Origin: Coptis chinensis | Lineage: Eukaryota > Streptophyta > Magnoliopsida > Ranunculales > Ranunculaceae | Length of the DNA stretch: 64,000 bases | NCBI GenBank assembly: GCA_015680905.1 | Contig: CM027382.1 | Location: 6,917,501 to 6,981,500, forward strand | Reading direction: 5' to 3' | The notes under the pieces: model-generated | The model's database searches: none | Told to the model about the DNA's origin: nothing | Seen by the model: only the letters and a program-made list of their open reading frames with translations | In this document: positions 10,662 to 23,413 of the stretch, piece after piece | Position numbering within the stretch: position 1 is the first letter of the stretch | Layout: the number at the start of each line of letters is the position of its first letter | Program-made: the position numbers and the translations under genes

Positions 10662-12946
10662 TCAGCTATTGTTAAAAGCCTAAAATCATATTTGAGATTG
10701 TGCAGTTTAAGCGCTAATCGGGAGCAACTAGCTCCAAGAACTTATAGCGATTAATCGGAATTAATCGTTTTAGTTAACCTATAATATATATGTTACATAT
10801 AAGTGATATAACAACCTAAAACAAAATTTTTTGAGTGGTGGACTTAGAGTTTTTTTTTTTTTTTCACTTTTTACGGTTTTGATTATTTTTTCTCCGTGAA
10901 GTGAAACATTTTCAATATATAAATTCGTGGGCTTTTTTTTTTTTGAATTTTTTTTGTGGACTTAAATTTTTTTTAAAAAAAAACAAACAAACAAAACCTG
11001 TAAACCTATTAATCGGCGTTTTTTTTATACCAATTTTCCGATTAATCGCCGATTAAGCGGAAAAAATCGCCCGCTTTATAGCACTCGCTCAGACTTCTAA
11101 AAAATTTCTTGATCGGATCGGTCGAAGAGCACATAATGCTTATGTACCGATTAAGCCGCGATTAAACTGCCCATATATGAAATTGTTCAAATTTCGCTCA
11201 AATTATATGATGCATAAATTGATAAATATCTGGTAGTTGTTCGGTTACCATCAAGTGCATTGAATTGATTGATTGATTCTACAAACCAACAAAGTCTGAC
11301 GTTGACATATGGCCATGTACCTTTTAAATTTCGCATGTGCACTCTCCACTCTAATAGTATTGCAACCTAAGTACAAGTAGTTATCAATTGAAGCTGAAAC
11401 AAATTCCTCTTTGTGGACATATGGGCCATGTACATTTTCAATTTGGCGAGTGCACTCTCCACTCGATTAGTAGTAGCGTAACCCAAGTGCAGGTAGTTAT
11501 CAATCCAAACTGAGTGTGGCGATTTGTGTGGCACCCAGGTTACTCTGCGATCAAAGGGAGTGCTGGAGTAGTTTGTTGCTGATTAGGCCGCAATAAGAAT
11601 TCATTTTACAGTCTTAAATAGTAATAGACGTACGTGGATGTTATAGGGCAGTAGGAGGGAAATCTGCTTAAGATCATGATTGCACACATGCTGATTGGAC
11701 TAGTGTTGGTCGTTCTGGATATCTAGATTTTATAATATATAATATACAACTAGAGTCCAACAAACAACTAACTGAGATCTGATGAAATGCTGAATCGCTA
11801 AACAAAATTATTTTGAAAAGTGGAAAGTAGCAACTACTAACGCATTCGTGCAAGCGAATATGAATGTGATAAGAAAATTTCAACTGATAATTATAGGAGA
11901 AATTCGATTTTGAAACTAACAGACAAATAGAAGAATGGTAAAGGAATAAGTGAAGAACTGATGTGGAAACCTTCTTTAGCAATTTAAGATACGGCAAAAA
12001 TATGGTACGGAAATAATTTAAGAATTATTCGGTGATTCAAAAAAACGGTACAGTTAAATATTCGGTAAAATATTTGCAATACGGCAATTATGCAGTGTTT
12101 AATTAATACGAGTTTTAAACGTTTGGTTGCAAAAATTCAAAAGTAAAAAATTTGTGATATTATGTTAATAAATATTAACAATACTACAATAGTTGTCATT
12201 CTCTACGACATAACAAACATATCCAAATAATTTAATTACGAAAATATTGAAACCAATTGAACGGTCTACATAGGTACCTTCATTTATTTGTTCTTGGATT
12301 GAAATTACAGTTTAAACTTCAAAATACACACACCATAACATGACAATTTAAATATTGCCAAAAAAAATATAAAAACAAAGCTTTTGAATTAATTTATTAC
12401 TAAGAATGTAAGAGTGGTGGACTTAAAATAAGAGTGATGACATAAAGTACATAAAAAAATAACAAAAGTGCAACCGAATTTTCATTTATTTTTTTTTAGC
12501 CGAATTTTTGAAAAAATCGTCAAAAACCTATTATACTTTTCAAAGCAAAAAATCACAAATTATTCCGAATCTTTCACATATTCGGAAGTATTAAACGTAT
12601 GGCCCTCAAAGATTCGATTCGCCCTTCAATGTACTTTACTCCATACTTACAAATGGAAGTAATGGATGCTTGATTGAGCCTGACCTTAGAGAGGCAGCCT
12701 GTTGCCTCCCTAAACACTTTTTGTCTTTTTTTCTTGTTTTCTTTTTAATACAATTTAATTTACCCAGCAAAAAAAAAAAAAAAAAAAATCAATTCGCGAA
12801 TAATTCGGCAAATTACTAACAATGCATGGAACCATTGAACTGGGACGTGTTGGAAATTGTAAAGGACATCCCACCAAACACGTGATGTGCACAAGGCCCA
12901 CAATTATACGACTTTGACTCCTTCAATATAGCTCGATCCCAGACAT
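10662..12946. other. Gene-free repeat-derived region
   Basis: I see no gene. 10706-11170 contains several CGATTAATCGG-type palindromic motifs in both orientations and may be a degraded DNA transposon. 11301-11398 and 11413-11514 are two diverged copies of a roughly 100-bp sequence. 12020-12840 has GAATTATTCGG-type motifs facing each other near its two ends, which suggests another decayed inverted-repeat element; it is split by a poly-A-tailed insert at about 12660-12788. Confidence 0.45.
12660..12788 (+). mobile_element. Possible 3' end of a non-LTR retrotransposon
   Basis: A pyrimidine-rich stretch containing TACCCAGC leads straight into 20 consecutive A residues (12769-12788). This looks like the 3' tail of a truncated LINE-type insertion. 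No reading frame and no clear target duplication are visible, so the call is tentative. Confidence 0.3.
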
Positions 12947-13223
12947 ATGGATACCCGTCACACTCGAAGACGACTCCAGACACTCGCCATATCTAAAGAC
13001 TCGCATACACATCGTCATCAACGACTTCTCACTCAACTCCACCTCGTGACATCATCACCTGCTACTGTCATTATTACCAACCATTTCTTAAGCCTCATTC
13101 CCGCCATAATACACAAACTATTACAGTTACTCACCATCATTACATACTCTATGCCAACTCAGACAAGCCTAAACACCTATGGCTACTACCCACATGCCTC
13201 TTATGAAAAATAAACATGTCATT

Positions 13224-14334
13224 CAGTGGCGGAGCGGGGGGCCCAAGATACGCCCTGGCTCACCCTGAATTCTTGCACAAAAAGTAAGTATTAGTCTGGG
13301 CTCTGGGCAAAACTAAAATTTTCATGTATCTCAAGGGTTTGACTATTCCCTAAACTGTCAATTTTACTTATAGTGTGAAGGGCGACAGTATTTAGGACTA
13401 ATGGATGTATTCGTAATTTGATGCTTTGGGCAGCTATTTCACTTGAACATGTCGCATTTGATGGGTCCACTTCTACTAAAAAGAAAATTAACTCTATGGG
13501 CAATGCATACTTCTCTAATTAATACAAGCCACGTGACATTTATTAAGAATATTTGACATTCCACATTTACTTTTTTACTATAGAAAAATATAAAAAAGAG
13601 ATAAATAAAAAGTACATACAATTATACAATTAGACACGATAGAGTATCTCTAGGTGGTGATAGTATCACTTGCAGATTTGCAATCAAAATTTGACAAAAC
13701 TTTTCTCAAAATCTGACCAACTCTAGGTGGCATCAAATTTCACCCCGCACGCCATTGGTACTATCACGCAACACTCCCAATGTCTCCCCAAATTGAAAAA
13801 AGTAACAAAAAAAACCCCCGCGCGACATTCCCACTGTCGCGCGAATGTTGCGCTAAATTGAAAAAATAAAAAATAAAAACTCACGCGACATTTGCAATGG
13901 CACACAACATTACCACGTATTGTCGCGCCGCATCCGCATCCGAAATTGCAATTTTGCATCTAGGGATGCGGCTAGACAGGTGATGCGGCTGTGAATGCTT
14001 CTACCTTGAGTTGGAATAATCCACCAAAATTCCGAGAATTGGAAGCAAATTTGTAGGTGATGCGGCCACCTAGAGATGCTCATATATGTAGAGACAATGT
14101 TAATTTATAAAACAAACAATATATTGAACTAACCTACATAACTAATGATCTTATTTGGTCATAGAATTCTTTTTGATCATAGAAACTATCTAGTACCTCT
14201 GAGTTGTGGTCCAACACTTTCAAAATACGAAATATTTGTTACCTAACCTAATAATCAATTTTTTGCCAAAAAAAAAAAAATTGTTTGTAATGCTCACTGG
14301 CTCACCCTGGAATAAATTCTTGGCTCCGCCACTG
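13224..14334. mobile_element. Non-autonomous hAT-type element, 1.1 kb
   Basis: The termini are inverted repeats beginning CAGTGGCGGAGC at the left, with the complement GGCTCCGCCACTG at the right. The flanks are 8-mers that match at 7 positions (ATGTCATT 13216-13223, ATGTCACT 14335-14342), as expected for a hAT insertion. It contains no transposase frame. A second inverted-repeat element (13642-14081) is nested inside it. Confidence 0.8.
13642..14081. mobile_element. MITE nested in the hAT-type element, 440 bp
   Basis: The ends are GAGTATCTCTAGGTGG and the complement of GAGCATCTCTAGGTGG, one mismatch in 16. The termini resemble the GAGCATCTC starts of Tourist-like (PIF/Harbinger) MITEs. ATA flanks both sides, a possible 3-bp target duplication. 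The interior is rich in CGCG and GCGACA motifs, unlike its AT-rich surroundings. Confidence 0.65.
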
Positions 14335-14679
14335 ATGTCACTCATCTCGACCATACACATGTACTCATCAGTACACGTGGCAATATACACTCTCAATGCC
14401 TCCCTCAAAAACTACACGTGGCTTGATTCCAGTCTGATTATTAATCCTAACCTGACTCACTAACTCAAACTTCTCTACCACTTCCAATATACAGACTATA
14501 TACATAGACATCTTCATCCTCATGAAGAGCAGCCAGTAACAACAACCAAAATTTTCCTCTTCCCCTTCTCATCATCCTAACTTAAGAGCTAAGTCTTAAC
14601 TTGGTGTAATGTCTTCATAATTCATCAGGATAAATTTAGACATTTACATAAATGACTATACCAAAACATGACATTCCTA

Positions 14680-15120
14680 ACGGTCAGAAACCGTTACTAA
14701 AAATATTTGTAACGGTTTTTTAGCATCACAGTTTTGGCGTTTCTAATTCGTTATTAATATTCGTAACGGTTTAAAACCGTTACATAATTATTTATTGTAA
14801 TGGTTTTTTCCGTAACTGAAAATATTTGCTAACAGTTTTTCTTGCTTAATTGTGTTACTCTTTTCTAACAATAGAAACAGTTTTATAAAGTTAGTAACAC
14901 TTTTCTACCGTTACTCTTTTCTAACAACAGTAATGGTTTATTGAATTAGTAACGTTTTTTTGTGTTACTCTTTTCTAACAACAGTAACGATTTTATAAAG
15001 TTAGTAACGTTTTTTTTGTGTTACTGATTTATAGAATTTGTAACGTTTTGGTAACGGTTTTGTTGCTTCGTAAGTATTACTTATTATAAAGCTTAGTTAT
15101 GGTTTTCCACCGTTACAAAA
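14680..15120. repeat. Subterminal repeat block of the large CACTA element
   Basis: More than a dozen degenerate copies of GTAACGGTTTT or its complement are packed here, including AACCGTTAC palindromic pairs. In CACTA elements such subterminal arrays bind the element-encoded TNPA-type protein; that role is inferred from the family. Confidence 0.65.
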
Positions 15121-15129
15121 CTATTTTAT

Positions 15130-16309
15130 ATGTTAAAAAATTAATTTCCCCCAAAACCACCCTTTTTGGAAAACTACTTAACCTGCATAAAGATGTCCCC
15201 ACTTATTGGGTATTCAACAATCGTCAATAACATAAATAAGAAATCTCACAACTACATCCAATCACATAATCTTTTATTAAAAAAACATCACCAAAACGTC
15301 TTTTTATAAATAGGACTTGCCACGAATGAAATACATATTGTTTTCCAAATCAATAGGACTTGTCCTTAAACTCAAGCTCTCATGTCATTTGTACGTACAG
15401 AACTCCCACCTTCAATAGTTGCAAGCATCAGGGGATGACTTTGGGATGGTATCATCAGAAAAGTCTCTTTCATCGTATACACCAATAGAAATAAATAAAA
15501 GGGAGTCAGGCAGTAAAAAACAAATATGTATAGATATATACTTATATCTTATTCTTAAGTAGTAACTCCTTATACTCAAACTACAGAATTCAGAAAAGAG
15601 AGTATGGTAGCATACTAGTAGCAATAGAAGCATAGTATAGACATGAAAGTTTATGTACCGCCCCAAAACCCTATAACCTTGTCAGACACCTTGACGAAAG
15701 ACATAAATTTTTGGCAGAATCTCCTCTGTATTTTCAACATTTCATAGACATAAATCCTATCATAACCTGAAAATCAAATAATATACTTTCATAACATATA
15801 TTAAAACCTCAGACCTCGGTCGTAAACCCAACTACTCAAATATATATTGATTCGTAGAAACAACTATTTAACTATCTCAACCAATGCCAATTAAGTCAAA
15901 TAACCAATCCTTGAATCAAAATGACACTATAAATTATATACCAAAATTAAAATTAAAATAACATATATATCACTTCCACTTATATCAGAGTTATACACCT
16001 CTATTAGTTCCAACAAGAGATACCACACTTCGAATATATATATACCATACATTCACACTACTCATATGTAAGAACCCATCTTCCAAAACAAAACTCATGA
16101 ATATTCCAACATCCGCATACACTTGTGATCGATATATGAAACGAAAGAAAACCACACGAGGACCTTGCCTTTCATTAACTGCTAGGTCTCCTGTTGCTGC
16201 TCTCCATCTATGTTCCAATACATCACCAAATAGAGATGTATCACTTCAAAAATACAACGAGACCCTTAAATAGATATGAATAAAAGAAAAAGATACAAAA
16301 ACAAACATT
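15130..16309. other. Interior of the large CACTA element, no gene recognised
   Basis: The sequence is AT-rich with many short stops in all frames. I see no protein family. The part at 15650-16200 has the look of degraded retrotransposon DNA, but I cannot assign it. Confidence 0.4.
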
Positions 16310-16314
16310 GTATA
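16310..16314. repeat. Left target-site duplication of the copia element (GTATA)
   Basis: GTATA directly abuts the left LTR and matches the five bases after the right LTR (21692-21696). Confidence 0.9.
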
Positions 16315-16856
16315 TGTTGTGAATATATAAGTGCGGAAACAACGTTACCCACAACAAACGGATCAATCCTACACAAAGATCGATCCTTCACACTAGACAA
16401 GACTTCAACACCCTCCAAGCAATATCCCAACACTTCTCAATATCAAATAACAAGCATATAAAGTAAAACAATTAATGTAAAGGAAGGAACAAACCACAAG
16501 ACGAGATATATCGTGGTTCGACAATTTGCCTACTTCCACATCAAGCGAGTTCCAAGCTTTTTCTTGGATGTCCCGAGTAACAGATTACAAGTCTCTCAAT
16601 TCACTCACAAAGAATGAACACTCAACTCACAAAGAATTGCTCTCTTATAATCTCTCTTTCTTGGTTTTGGAAAAAGTTAGGTTTCAAAAAACTGATTTTG
16701 TTTTATACCAAAAAACCAAAATCGCGATTCTTATGCGAAGCCCACAAAAATGAATCGAGCGGGTGGCTGGTCGCTGTATAAAACACTTGGACCATGAGCT
16801 GGTCGGCGGCTGGCGCTCTGAATGTGAAAACAGAGAAAAACTCATTTTTCTCTACA
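16315..16856 (-). repeat. 3' LTR of the copia element
   Basis: In the element's orientation it starts TGTAGAGAAA and ends TTCACAACA, the usual TG...CA ends. It matches 21104-21691 closely but lacks some bases in the region 16760-16815. Confidence 0.92.
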
Positions 16857-16867
16857 TTCTCCACCTC
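16857..16867 (-). other. Polypurine tract of the copia element
   Basis: On the minus strand GAGGTGGAGAA lies immediately before the 3' LTR. This is where plus-strand DNA synthesis of a copia element is primed. Confidence 0.75.
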
Positions 16868-16991
16868 GGTGAGGTTTTAACACATAAAACCAAGCGAACA
16901 CATCCAAAGAAGATCACATCCAAGAAGAACACCTCCAAAGAAGGAAGACTCATGAATAATCCGCCCGGCGGCTATGCCCCACGGGGTTCTT

Positions 16992-17636
16992 TCAAACATG
17001 TAGGATTTGGAGCAAGTCCAAACGGTGTTGGAACTTAACTCCGGTGACAACTTTTTCGCCAAGATATCGGGCGGGGTTGTCATGGGTGTCTACTTTCTCA
17101 AGTGCTACATCACTATCCTCAACGACATCCCGTATAAAGTGATAACGGACATCAATATGCTTGGTCCGACCATGATGAACTTGGTTCTTCGCCAAATGAA
17201 TAGCACTCGACTATCACAATACACAAAGAACACCGTTTCGCTCAATACCCAAATCATCTAGAAGACCTCGAAGCCATAGTGCCTCTTTTCACTACCCTCT
17301 ACCCATCGCCATATACTCTGCCTCTCGAGTAGTAGAGAGCAATCAGAGTTCTGTAGCATAGCATAGACCTCCAACTAACCGGTGCACCATGCATCATAAA
17401 CACATAACCGGTGAGTCGATCGTCGTCTATCTAGATCGCCGCATAATCGAATCCACAAACCCACCGACATAACAAGTGCCTCCACCATAAGCTAATCCCA
17501 CATCCAAAGTACCCTTCAAGTACCTTAGTACCCATTTCATCGCCTCCCAAATGTCGCTTCGGGATTTTTTCCATATACCTGCCGACAACACTAACGCCGG
17601 AAATGTGCGGCGTGTGCACACCATAGCATACATCAA
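16992..17636 (-). pseudogene. Copia RNase H domain, broken
   Basis: On the minus strand, 17636-17427 contains AMKWVLRYLKGTLDVGLAY, the family's linker between RT and RNase H. 17195-16992 contains AKNQVHHGRTKHIDVRYHF, the C-terminal RNase H signature. The two lie in different frames with stops between, so the domain is inactivated. It follows RT directly, as expected for copia pol. Confidence 0.85.
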
Positions 17637-17778
17637 ACGCCCACGGCACTTGCATAAGGAACATTTGCCATATGCTTTTGTTCCTCCACCGAACTAGGAG
17701 AGAACTTATTTGAAAGTCTAAAATGCTTGACTAAAGGTGTAGAAACCGACTTTGCATTCTCCATACCAAATTGAGAAA

Positions 17779-18675
17779 TTACTTTTTGAATGTATTTCTC
17801 CGAGATACAACTATCCGCCGCTTCTTCCTATCTCTGTCAATCTCCATGCCCAGTATCTTCTTGGCTCCACCTAAGTCTTTCATCTCAAACTCAAAGCTAA
17901 GTTGAGATTTCAACTTGTCTATCTCCACCATGCTTTTGGAAGCAATAAGCATGTCATCCACATAAAGCGGGGAGATAGATGAAGTCATTACCACGAAGCC
18001 TTCTAAAGTAGACCACGGCGGTCATACTTTACCCGGGTGTACTCATGTTGCATCATGAATGTGTCAAAGTGTTTGTATCATTGCAGGCGATTGCTTTAAC
18101 CCGTCATATTGACCGATTCAATTTGCATATATAATCTTCTTTTTTCAAAGCGACAAACCCCCGGGTTGTCTCATATAGATCTCTTCTTCCAAGTCCCCAT
18201 GCAAGAAAGCAGTTTTCACATCAAGTTGCTCTAACTCCAAGTTGAAGTGAGCAACTAAACTTAATAACACACGAATGGACGTATGTTTAACCACCGGGGA
18301 AAATACCTCATTGTAGTCAACTCCTTCTTTCTGTGAAAAACCCTTTGCTACCACTCTTGCCTTGTACCCAGTACTGTCGGACTCAGGAAGGACCTCTTTC
18401 TTTTTGAACACCCATTTACTGCCGATAGTCCTTTTGCCCTTTGGCAATAAAACTAGGTCCCATGTGTGATTTTTATCAAGAGATTCCATCTCGCTTGCAT
18501 AGCTACCAACCAATCTCGTAATGAGCATCTCTAACAGCTTCCTTGAAGCTATCGGCTCATCATCTTCGATATTCGGTGCATATGCCACTAAATCCACCGA
18601 CCATAGTGTTTCACCGACTTTCGTGCCCATACTTGTGCACTTCTTTAACTTTGTCTCGTGGCCTAGGGTCACCAC
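17779..18675 (-). pseudogene. Copia reverse transcriptase, broken
   Basis: The first part (18675-18145) has WVFKKK, YKARVVAKGFSQKEGVDY and LDVKTAFLHGDLEEEIYM, the copia RT N-terminal blocks. The second part (17994-17779) has the catalytic-site motif YVDD followed by MKDLGGAKKILGMEI. A frame change with stops between about 17995 and 18144 separates them. In an active element this domain copies the RNA genome to DNA. Confidence 0.92.
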
Positions 18676-18801
18676 TACAAGTTCGCGGATGCTCTTGCTC
18701 TTCTTCCCGTTCTTTGTGTGGTTCCATGATTTGGTACCTCATCATGATCTAACCGGTCATCTGGCCAGATCCGGACAACTCAAGCTCATTAGCTTGAACT
18801 T

Positions 18802-19640
18802 CTATAGACTCACCATTCGCCCGACTGCCGGAAACTTCATGAAAGATAACACGGAAGTCTCATCAAAGGTAACATCTCTGCTGACCAGGAACTTGTGGTC
18901 TTCTAGACACCATAATCGATATCCCTTTACCCCATTTGCAAAGCCTAAGAATATGGCCTTCTTAGCTTTAAGATCTAGCTTGATGTCCCTCACATGGTAG
19001 TAAGCTATCGATCCAAACACTCGCAAAATACTATAATCAGCTGGGTTACCTGACCACACCTCATAAGGTGTCCTGCAATCTATAGCTGGTACTGGTGACC
19101 TATTATGCGGGTAACACGCCATGGACACTCTGCATCGCCCCAATACTTTTTGCCTAGATTGGCATTAGACAATAAACATCTTGCTCTTTCAAGCAAAGTT
19201 CTATTCATCCTCTCGCCATTCCATTCTCATTGTGGCATGCCCCCGATTTATCCGATTGTCGGCAATTCCTTGTTGCGCATTTAACTCTTGGAAAGGTCCA
19301 TAAGTATACTCGGTACCATTGTCGGACCGTAATGTCTTTACCTTCCTATCGTGCGATTCTCAACCAACCTTGCCTTCCACTTCTTAAATGTCTCAAACAC
19401 TTCATCTTTTCGATTTCATCATATACACCCACACATAGCGTAGTATGATCATCAATGAATGAGACATAATAGCGGTTACCTCCCTTGGAAGCCACCCGGA
19501 GGGTCCCCAAACATCCATATGCACATAATCAAGGATGCTTGTTGTCGTGTGCTTGCTTGACTTGAACTTGACTCTGACTCGCTTCCCATAGACTTGAATG
19601 CTCACGAACCCCATACTTGGCTTCTTCAAGTTCTTCAAGA
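18802..19640 (-). pseudogene. Copia integrase, broken
   Basis: 19638-19402 includes DYVHMDVWGPS, containing the first acidic residue of the DDE integrase core. 19143-18802 includes RTPYEVWSGNPADYSILRVF and KAIFLGFANGVKGYRLW, the C-terminal copia integrase signature. The intervening core is frameshifted. Integrase would insert the cDNA copy into the genome. Confidence 0.88.
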
Positions 19641-19770
19641 ACCCTCGCTTAACAACTCGGACAAACCCTTTTCACTCATATGCCCTAAACGATATGCCAT
19701 ATCTTAGTGCACTTTCGGAATCATTTCTACATGCACTTTTTCGCTACATCATCGCCTATCACCGTACTAC

Positions 19771-20118
19771 CTATCGAGTATACAAGGTTTCATATTTTTG
19801 ACCCTTCATAACAACTAAAGAGCCATTAACAATATTTAGGACTCCACCTTCGCCTACAAACTTGTGGCCTTTGGAATCCAAGGTACCAAGAGAAATAAGA
19901 CTTTTCTTTATCTCAGGAACATGTCTCACATCGGTTAAAGTCCTCACTACACCATCATACATCTTGACCCGTATAGTTCCAATTCCTACCGTCTTACAAG
20001 CAACGTCATTACCCATTAAAACGGAACCACCATCAATGCTCTCATAAGAAGTAAACCACTTTCTATTCGGGCACATATGATAGGAACATCCGGAATCAAG
20101 AATCCATTTTTCGGTCAT
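19771..20118 (-). pseudogene. Copia aspartic protease region
   Basis: On the minus strand, residues 5-15 of this frame read [11 protein letters not shown]. The DSG triplet (residues 8-10) is the catalytic motif of copia proteases. The frame stays open to [20 protein letters not shown], another family hallmark. It is separated from gag by one stop (TAG just upstream), so the polyprotein is interrupted. Confidence 0.9.
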
Positions 20119-20124
20119 ATAGTC

Positions 20125-20974
20125 TCAGGTGGACACACGAGTGAACTCATCATCTTCAGCTGAAGCATAATTTGCCTCAATTTTTGCCTTACCTTTCTTC
20201 TGACCATCTCTCTTGTTCTCTTTCTTCGGGTGAGGACAATTACTTGCATAATGTCCCTTTTCATTGCAATTGTAGCACTGTACATATTTTAAAGGCTTCT
20301 TTGACTTGGACCTAGAATTCTCATTACTTGAATAATTCTGTTCATACGAATTTCCTCTTGCCACTAGCCCCTGACCTGCATCAATGCTATTCTCTACACG
20401 TGTCTTCTTCATCAACTCATAAGAAAGAAGTGCACTTTGAACTTCGTCAAGATCGACGACTTCTCTGTTCATGAATGTAGTCATTAGATGCTCATAGCTT
20501 TCTGGCAAGGAGAATATTAAACATGCCGCTTGATCCTCATCATCCATCTTCATACCAACATTCAAATAATCCGCTAGACGTCGACGGAACTCACTAACGT
20601 GCTCTTGCATCGTTGAACCATCGACCATCATGTACCGATAAAGACGCTTCTTAAGGTACATCTTGTTCGTCATGCTCTTGGTCATATACATAGACTCTAG
20701 TTTGAGCCAAATACCGGCAGCGGTATTTTCTCCCATCACACTATACATAACCTCATTAGCAAGACATAACCGGATTGATGAACAAGCTTGAAGATCGAAC
20801 TCTTCCCAATCATCATTACTCATACTTTCGCGCCTTAGATTTAATCCCCTTTAAAGCCTTGTGCAAACCTTGTTGGATGAGGATGTCCTTTACTTGGACT
20901 TGCCAAATCCCAAAGTTATTCTTCCCATTAAACTTCTCTACTTCAAACCTTGCGTTTGACATCTTGGGAGCCAT
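20125..20974 (-). pseudogene. Copia gag with CCHC zinc knuckle, frameshifted
   Basis: The likely start ATG at 20974 gives MAPKMSNARFEVEKFNGKNN, typical of copia gag. A stop and frame change near 20835-20850 interrupt it. The rest (20823-20125) is open, with the gag helix region and CYNCNEKGHYASNC, a CX2CX4HX4C knuckle that binds RNA. Confidence 0.92.
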
Positions 20975-21089
20975 CTTTCAAGTTACACACAATAACCCAA
21001 AAGAAACAGTTTCACCTCGGAATTTAATCGAACACCTTGTCTACACAAATTTTGAGCACTAAACTCAAAATCCTAGGTCGTATACCTAA

Positions 21090-21101
21090 GCTCTGATACC
21101 A
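21090..21101 (-). other. Primer binding site of the copia element
   Basis: On the minus strand TGGTATCAGAGC lies two bases inside the 5' LTR. It is complementary to the 3' end of initiator methionine tRNA, the usual copia primer. Confidence 0.92.
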
Positions 21102-21103
21102 AT

Positions 21104-21691
21104 TGTTGTGAATATATAAGTGCGGAAACAACGTTACCCACAACAAACGGATCAATCCTACACAAAGATCGATCCTTCACACTAGACAAGACTTCAACAC
21201 CCTCCAAGCAATATCCCAACACTTCTCAATATCAAATAACAAGCATATAAAGTAAAACAATTAATGTAAAGGAAGAACAAACCACAAGACGAGATATATC
21301 GTGGTTCGGCAATTTGCCTACTTTCACATCTTGAAGTTCCAAGCTTTCTTTGGATGTCCCGAGTAACATATTACAAGTCTCTCAATTCACTCACAAAGAA
21401 TGAACACTCAACTCACAAAGAATTGCTCTCTTATAATCTCTCTCTTTCTTGGTTTTGGAAAAAGTTAGGTTTTCCAAAAAACTGATTTTTTTTTATACCA
21501 AAAAAACCAAAATCGCGGTTACTGTAGCGAAGCCCACAAAAAATGACTGACGGCGAATGGTGGCTGGTCGTACCAAAACTCTTGGACCATGAGCGGGTGA
21601 GCGGGGTTCTAAAAGCTGGACCACCATGGCGCGGCTGGCGCCCACTCTGAATGATAATGAAAAACAGAGAAAAACTCGTTTTTTCTCTACA
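21104..21691 (-). repeat. 5' LTR of the copia element
   Basis: 588 bp, with TG...CA ends in element orientation. It should hold the element promoter. It is followed on the plus strand by the GTATA duplication. Confidence 0.92.
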
Positions 21692-21696
21692 GTATA

Positions 21697-22463
21697 ATAT
21701 TACCATATACAAGCCTTCTGTACTCGAAAATGAAAAGAAATTTCGCACGAAGGGCTAAAGGCTTGTCAGAATTTATCCCTAACAGATATTTCAATAGCTA
21801 GATCAAGAAAATTCAAGTACAAAACTCAAAAACACATGCTAATTTGCTAATAAAGATTGAGAAAACCACATTGAAGGAACATCGATCACTATATCTGTAA
21901 CTATCACTATTTGTAGGATTAACAACCTACTTGTCCTAAAAATTGATTATGACTCTGCTAGAACTGAAACATTTCTATATATTGTTATAGTTGTTGAGAA
22001 GAAGAAGATAACTCATTAAATCTACCACCACAGCCCATCCAATCTTGTTAAGCACCACCAAATAAAGAGAAGCCAACCAAATGATATGGATGAGCTTGAA
22101 CAGCCATGTAAAAGCAATAAGAATAATATTTACCTTTATCTGAAAGTGCCGCCAAAGATGCCAATTGACTATAAGCTGTGACCTGTATGTTACAAGCACC
22201 CCACATTGAGGCTATTATGTTACTAGTCAAATGCTACACAAGCTTCTAAAAAGTCTAAAAGGTAGGAAAAATAACAAAAATGGATGTAAACTATAAACTT
22301 GATTACAAATGGATGTATGTATTCACCTCGGCTGAAGGCAATCAAGTTATTGCAAGACAACTTACTCCGATTCTCCTCACAGGAAGCTTCCTCTAAAGCT
22401 TTTCATCAGACCATACATTTTTTATCTCTTTCCCATAGCCTAAGAGTGGTTAGAGGCTCAAAG
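21697..22463. other. Interior of the large CACTA element, no gene recognised
   Basis: This continues the CACTA interior on the right of the copia insertion. It has short open frames only; no protein family is recognised. Confidence 0.4.
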
Positions 22464-22471
22464 CCCATAGC

Positions 22472-23405
22472 TAGGGGTGACTTCGGATCGGATTAACCTC
22501 CTTCGGAATTTTTCCGAATTTTTTTCGGAACCTAATATGCTAGCCAAATCCGTTCCAATTTTTTTTCGGATTCAAAATATATTTCCAATTTCATAAATTT
22601 CGGAATATTTGGTAAATTTTCAAATATCTCTTTACTTTCAATTATTTTTGGAATGTCATACACCAATGTTCACTGTAGGGAGAGGAAACCATGTCCACAA
22701 CACTAATGTACCAACAGCATGCAATACGCACTTGTTTACTAAGAAAACCCATTTTCATTCAAACAAGTGATCCAAGAAAAAATAAGAAAAAGAACTTGCA
22801 GCCACCAACAGCAAGCATTGCATTCTGTTGAGGTCTAGGTATTTGTAATATTTCAATCTTTTTTCGTGTGTGGAAATTGAAGCGTGAAGTGTCTGCATGA
22901 ATAATGGATTCTGGTCTTGGACTCTAAGTAGCTTTACATAACATTCTATCTATTGGAATTTGGCTTTTGGATTAATCTGAAAGTCAATGACATTTTTTTT
23001 CATATCATTGTTATTATGGCAGACGGTGTAATGACAGTGGAGTGGTCCAATTCAAATGGGGAAGTAGCGGCTAGGTTATATTTTTGTTTTGTTTTTGGAA
23101 GTAAAAAACTAGAAAATGAATGAACAGTCAAGATCTGGTCAAGATCTAATCAAGTGGATAGTGAGAGAAGTACATATTTTCGGAATAAATTGGCAATAAT
23201 ATCGGAAATTTCAGATCGGCTATATATTGGAACTTTCGGATCGGATATCGGATCGGTTTTTAGAGTTTTATCCGAATCCGATCCAATTTTTTTTCGGAAT
23301 TTTCGGAAATCAGAAAATCGGCCCATGAAAACTACACCCAGAGCTAGACCAATTTCGGGTCGGATTTTAGAAAAATCGGAAATTCGGCAAAAAGAGACAC
23401 CCCTA
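22472..23405. mobile_element. Non-autonomous hAT-type element, 934 bp
   Basis: The ends are TAGGGGTGACTTCGGATCGG and the complement TAGGGGTGTCTCTTTTTGCC, sharing TAGGGGTG. The flanks are CCCATAGC (22464-22471) and CCCATAGA (23406-23413), an 8-bp duplication with one change. Both ends carry arrays of TTTCGGA/TCCGAA motifs. No transposase frame is present. Confidence 0.78.
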
Positions 23406-23413
23406 CCCATAGA

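Larger units (their letters stand above)
16315..21691 (-). mobile_element. Full-length Ty1-copia LTR retrotransposon
   Basis: It is complete in structure. The LTRs are 16315-16856 (3' LTR) and 21104-21691 (5' LTR), and the target duplication GTATA is present at 16310-16314 and 21692-21696. A PBS complementary to initiator tRNA-Met lies next to the 5' LTR, and a polypurine tract next to the 3' LTR. The minus-strand order gag, protease, integrase, reverse transcriptase, RNase H is the copia order. Every coding part has frameshifts or stops, so it is not autonomous now. The LTRs remain very similar apart from a gap of about 46 bases, suggesting a fairly recent insertion into the older CACTA element. 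Confidence 0.93.

Noticed and set aside
18521-19000. 159-codon plus-strand open frame over the copia element
   Set aside because: It is the antisense shadow of copia RT and integrase on the minus strand; those carry the family motifs.
21692-21789. Extending the copia right LTR to 21784, ending at CCCTAACA
   Set aside because: The following GATAT does not match the left flank GTATA. Ending the LTR at 21691 gives a perfect GTATA duplication and matches the left LTR end.
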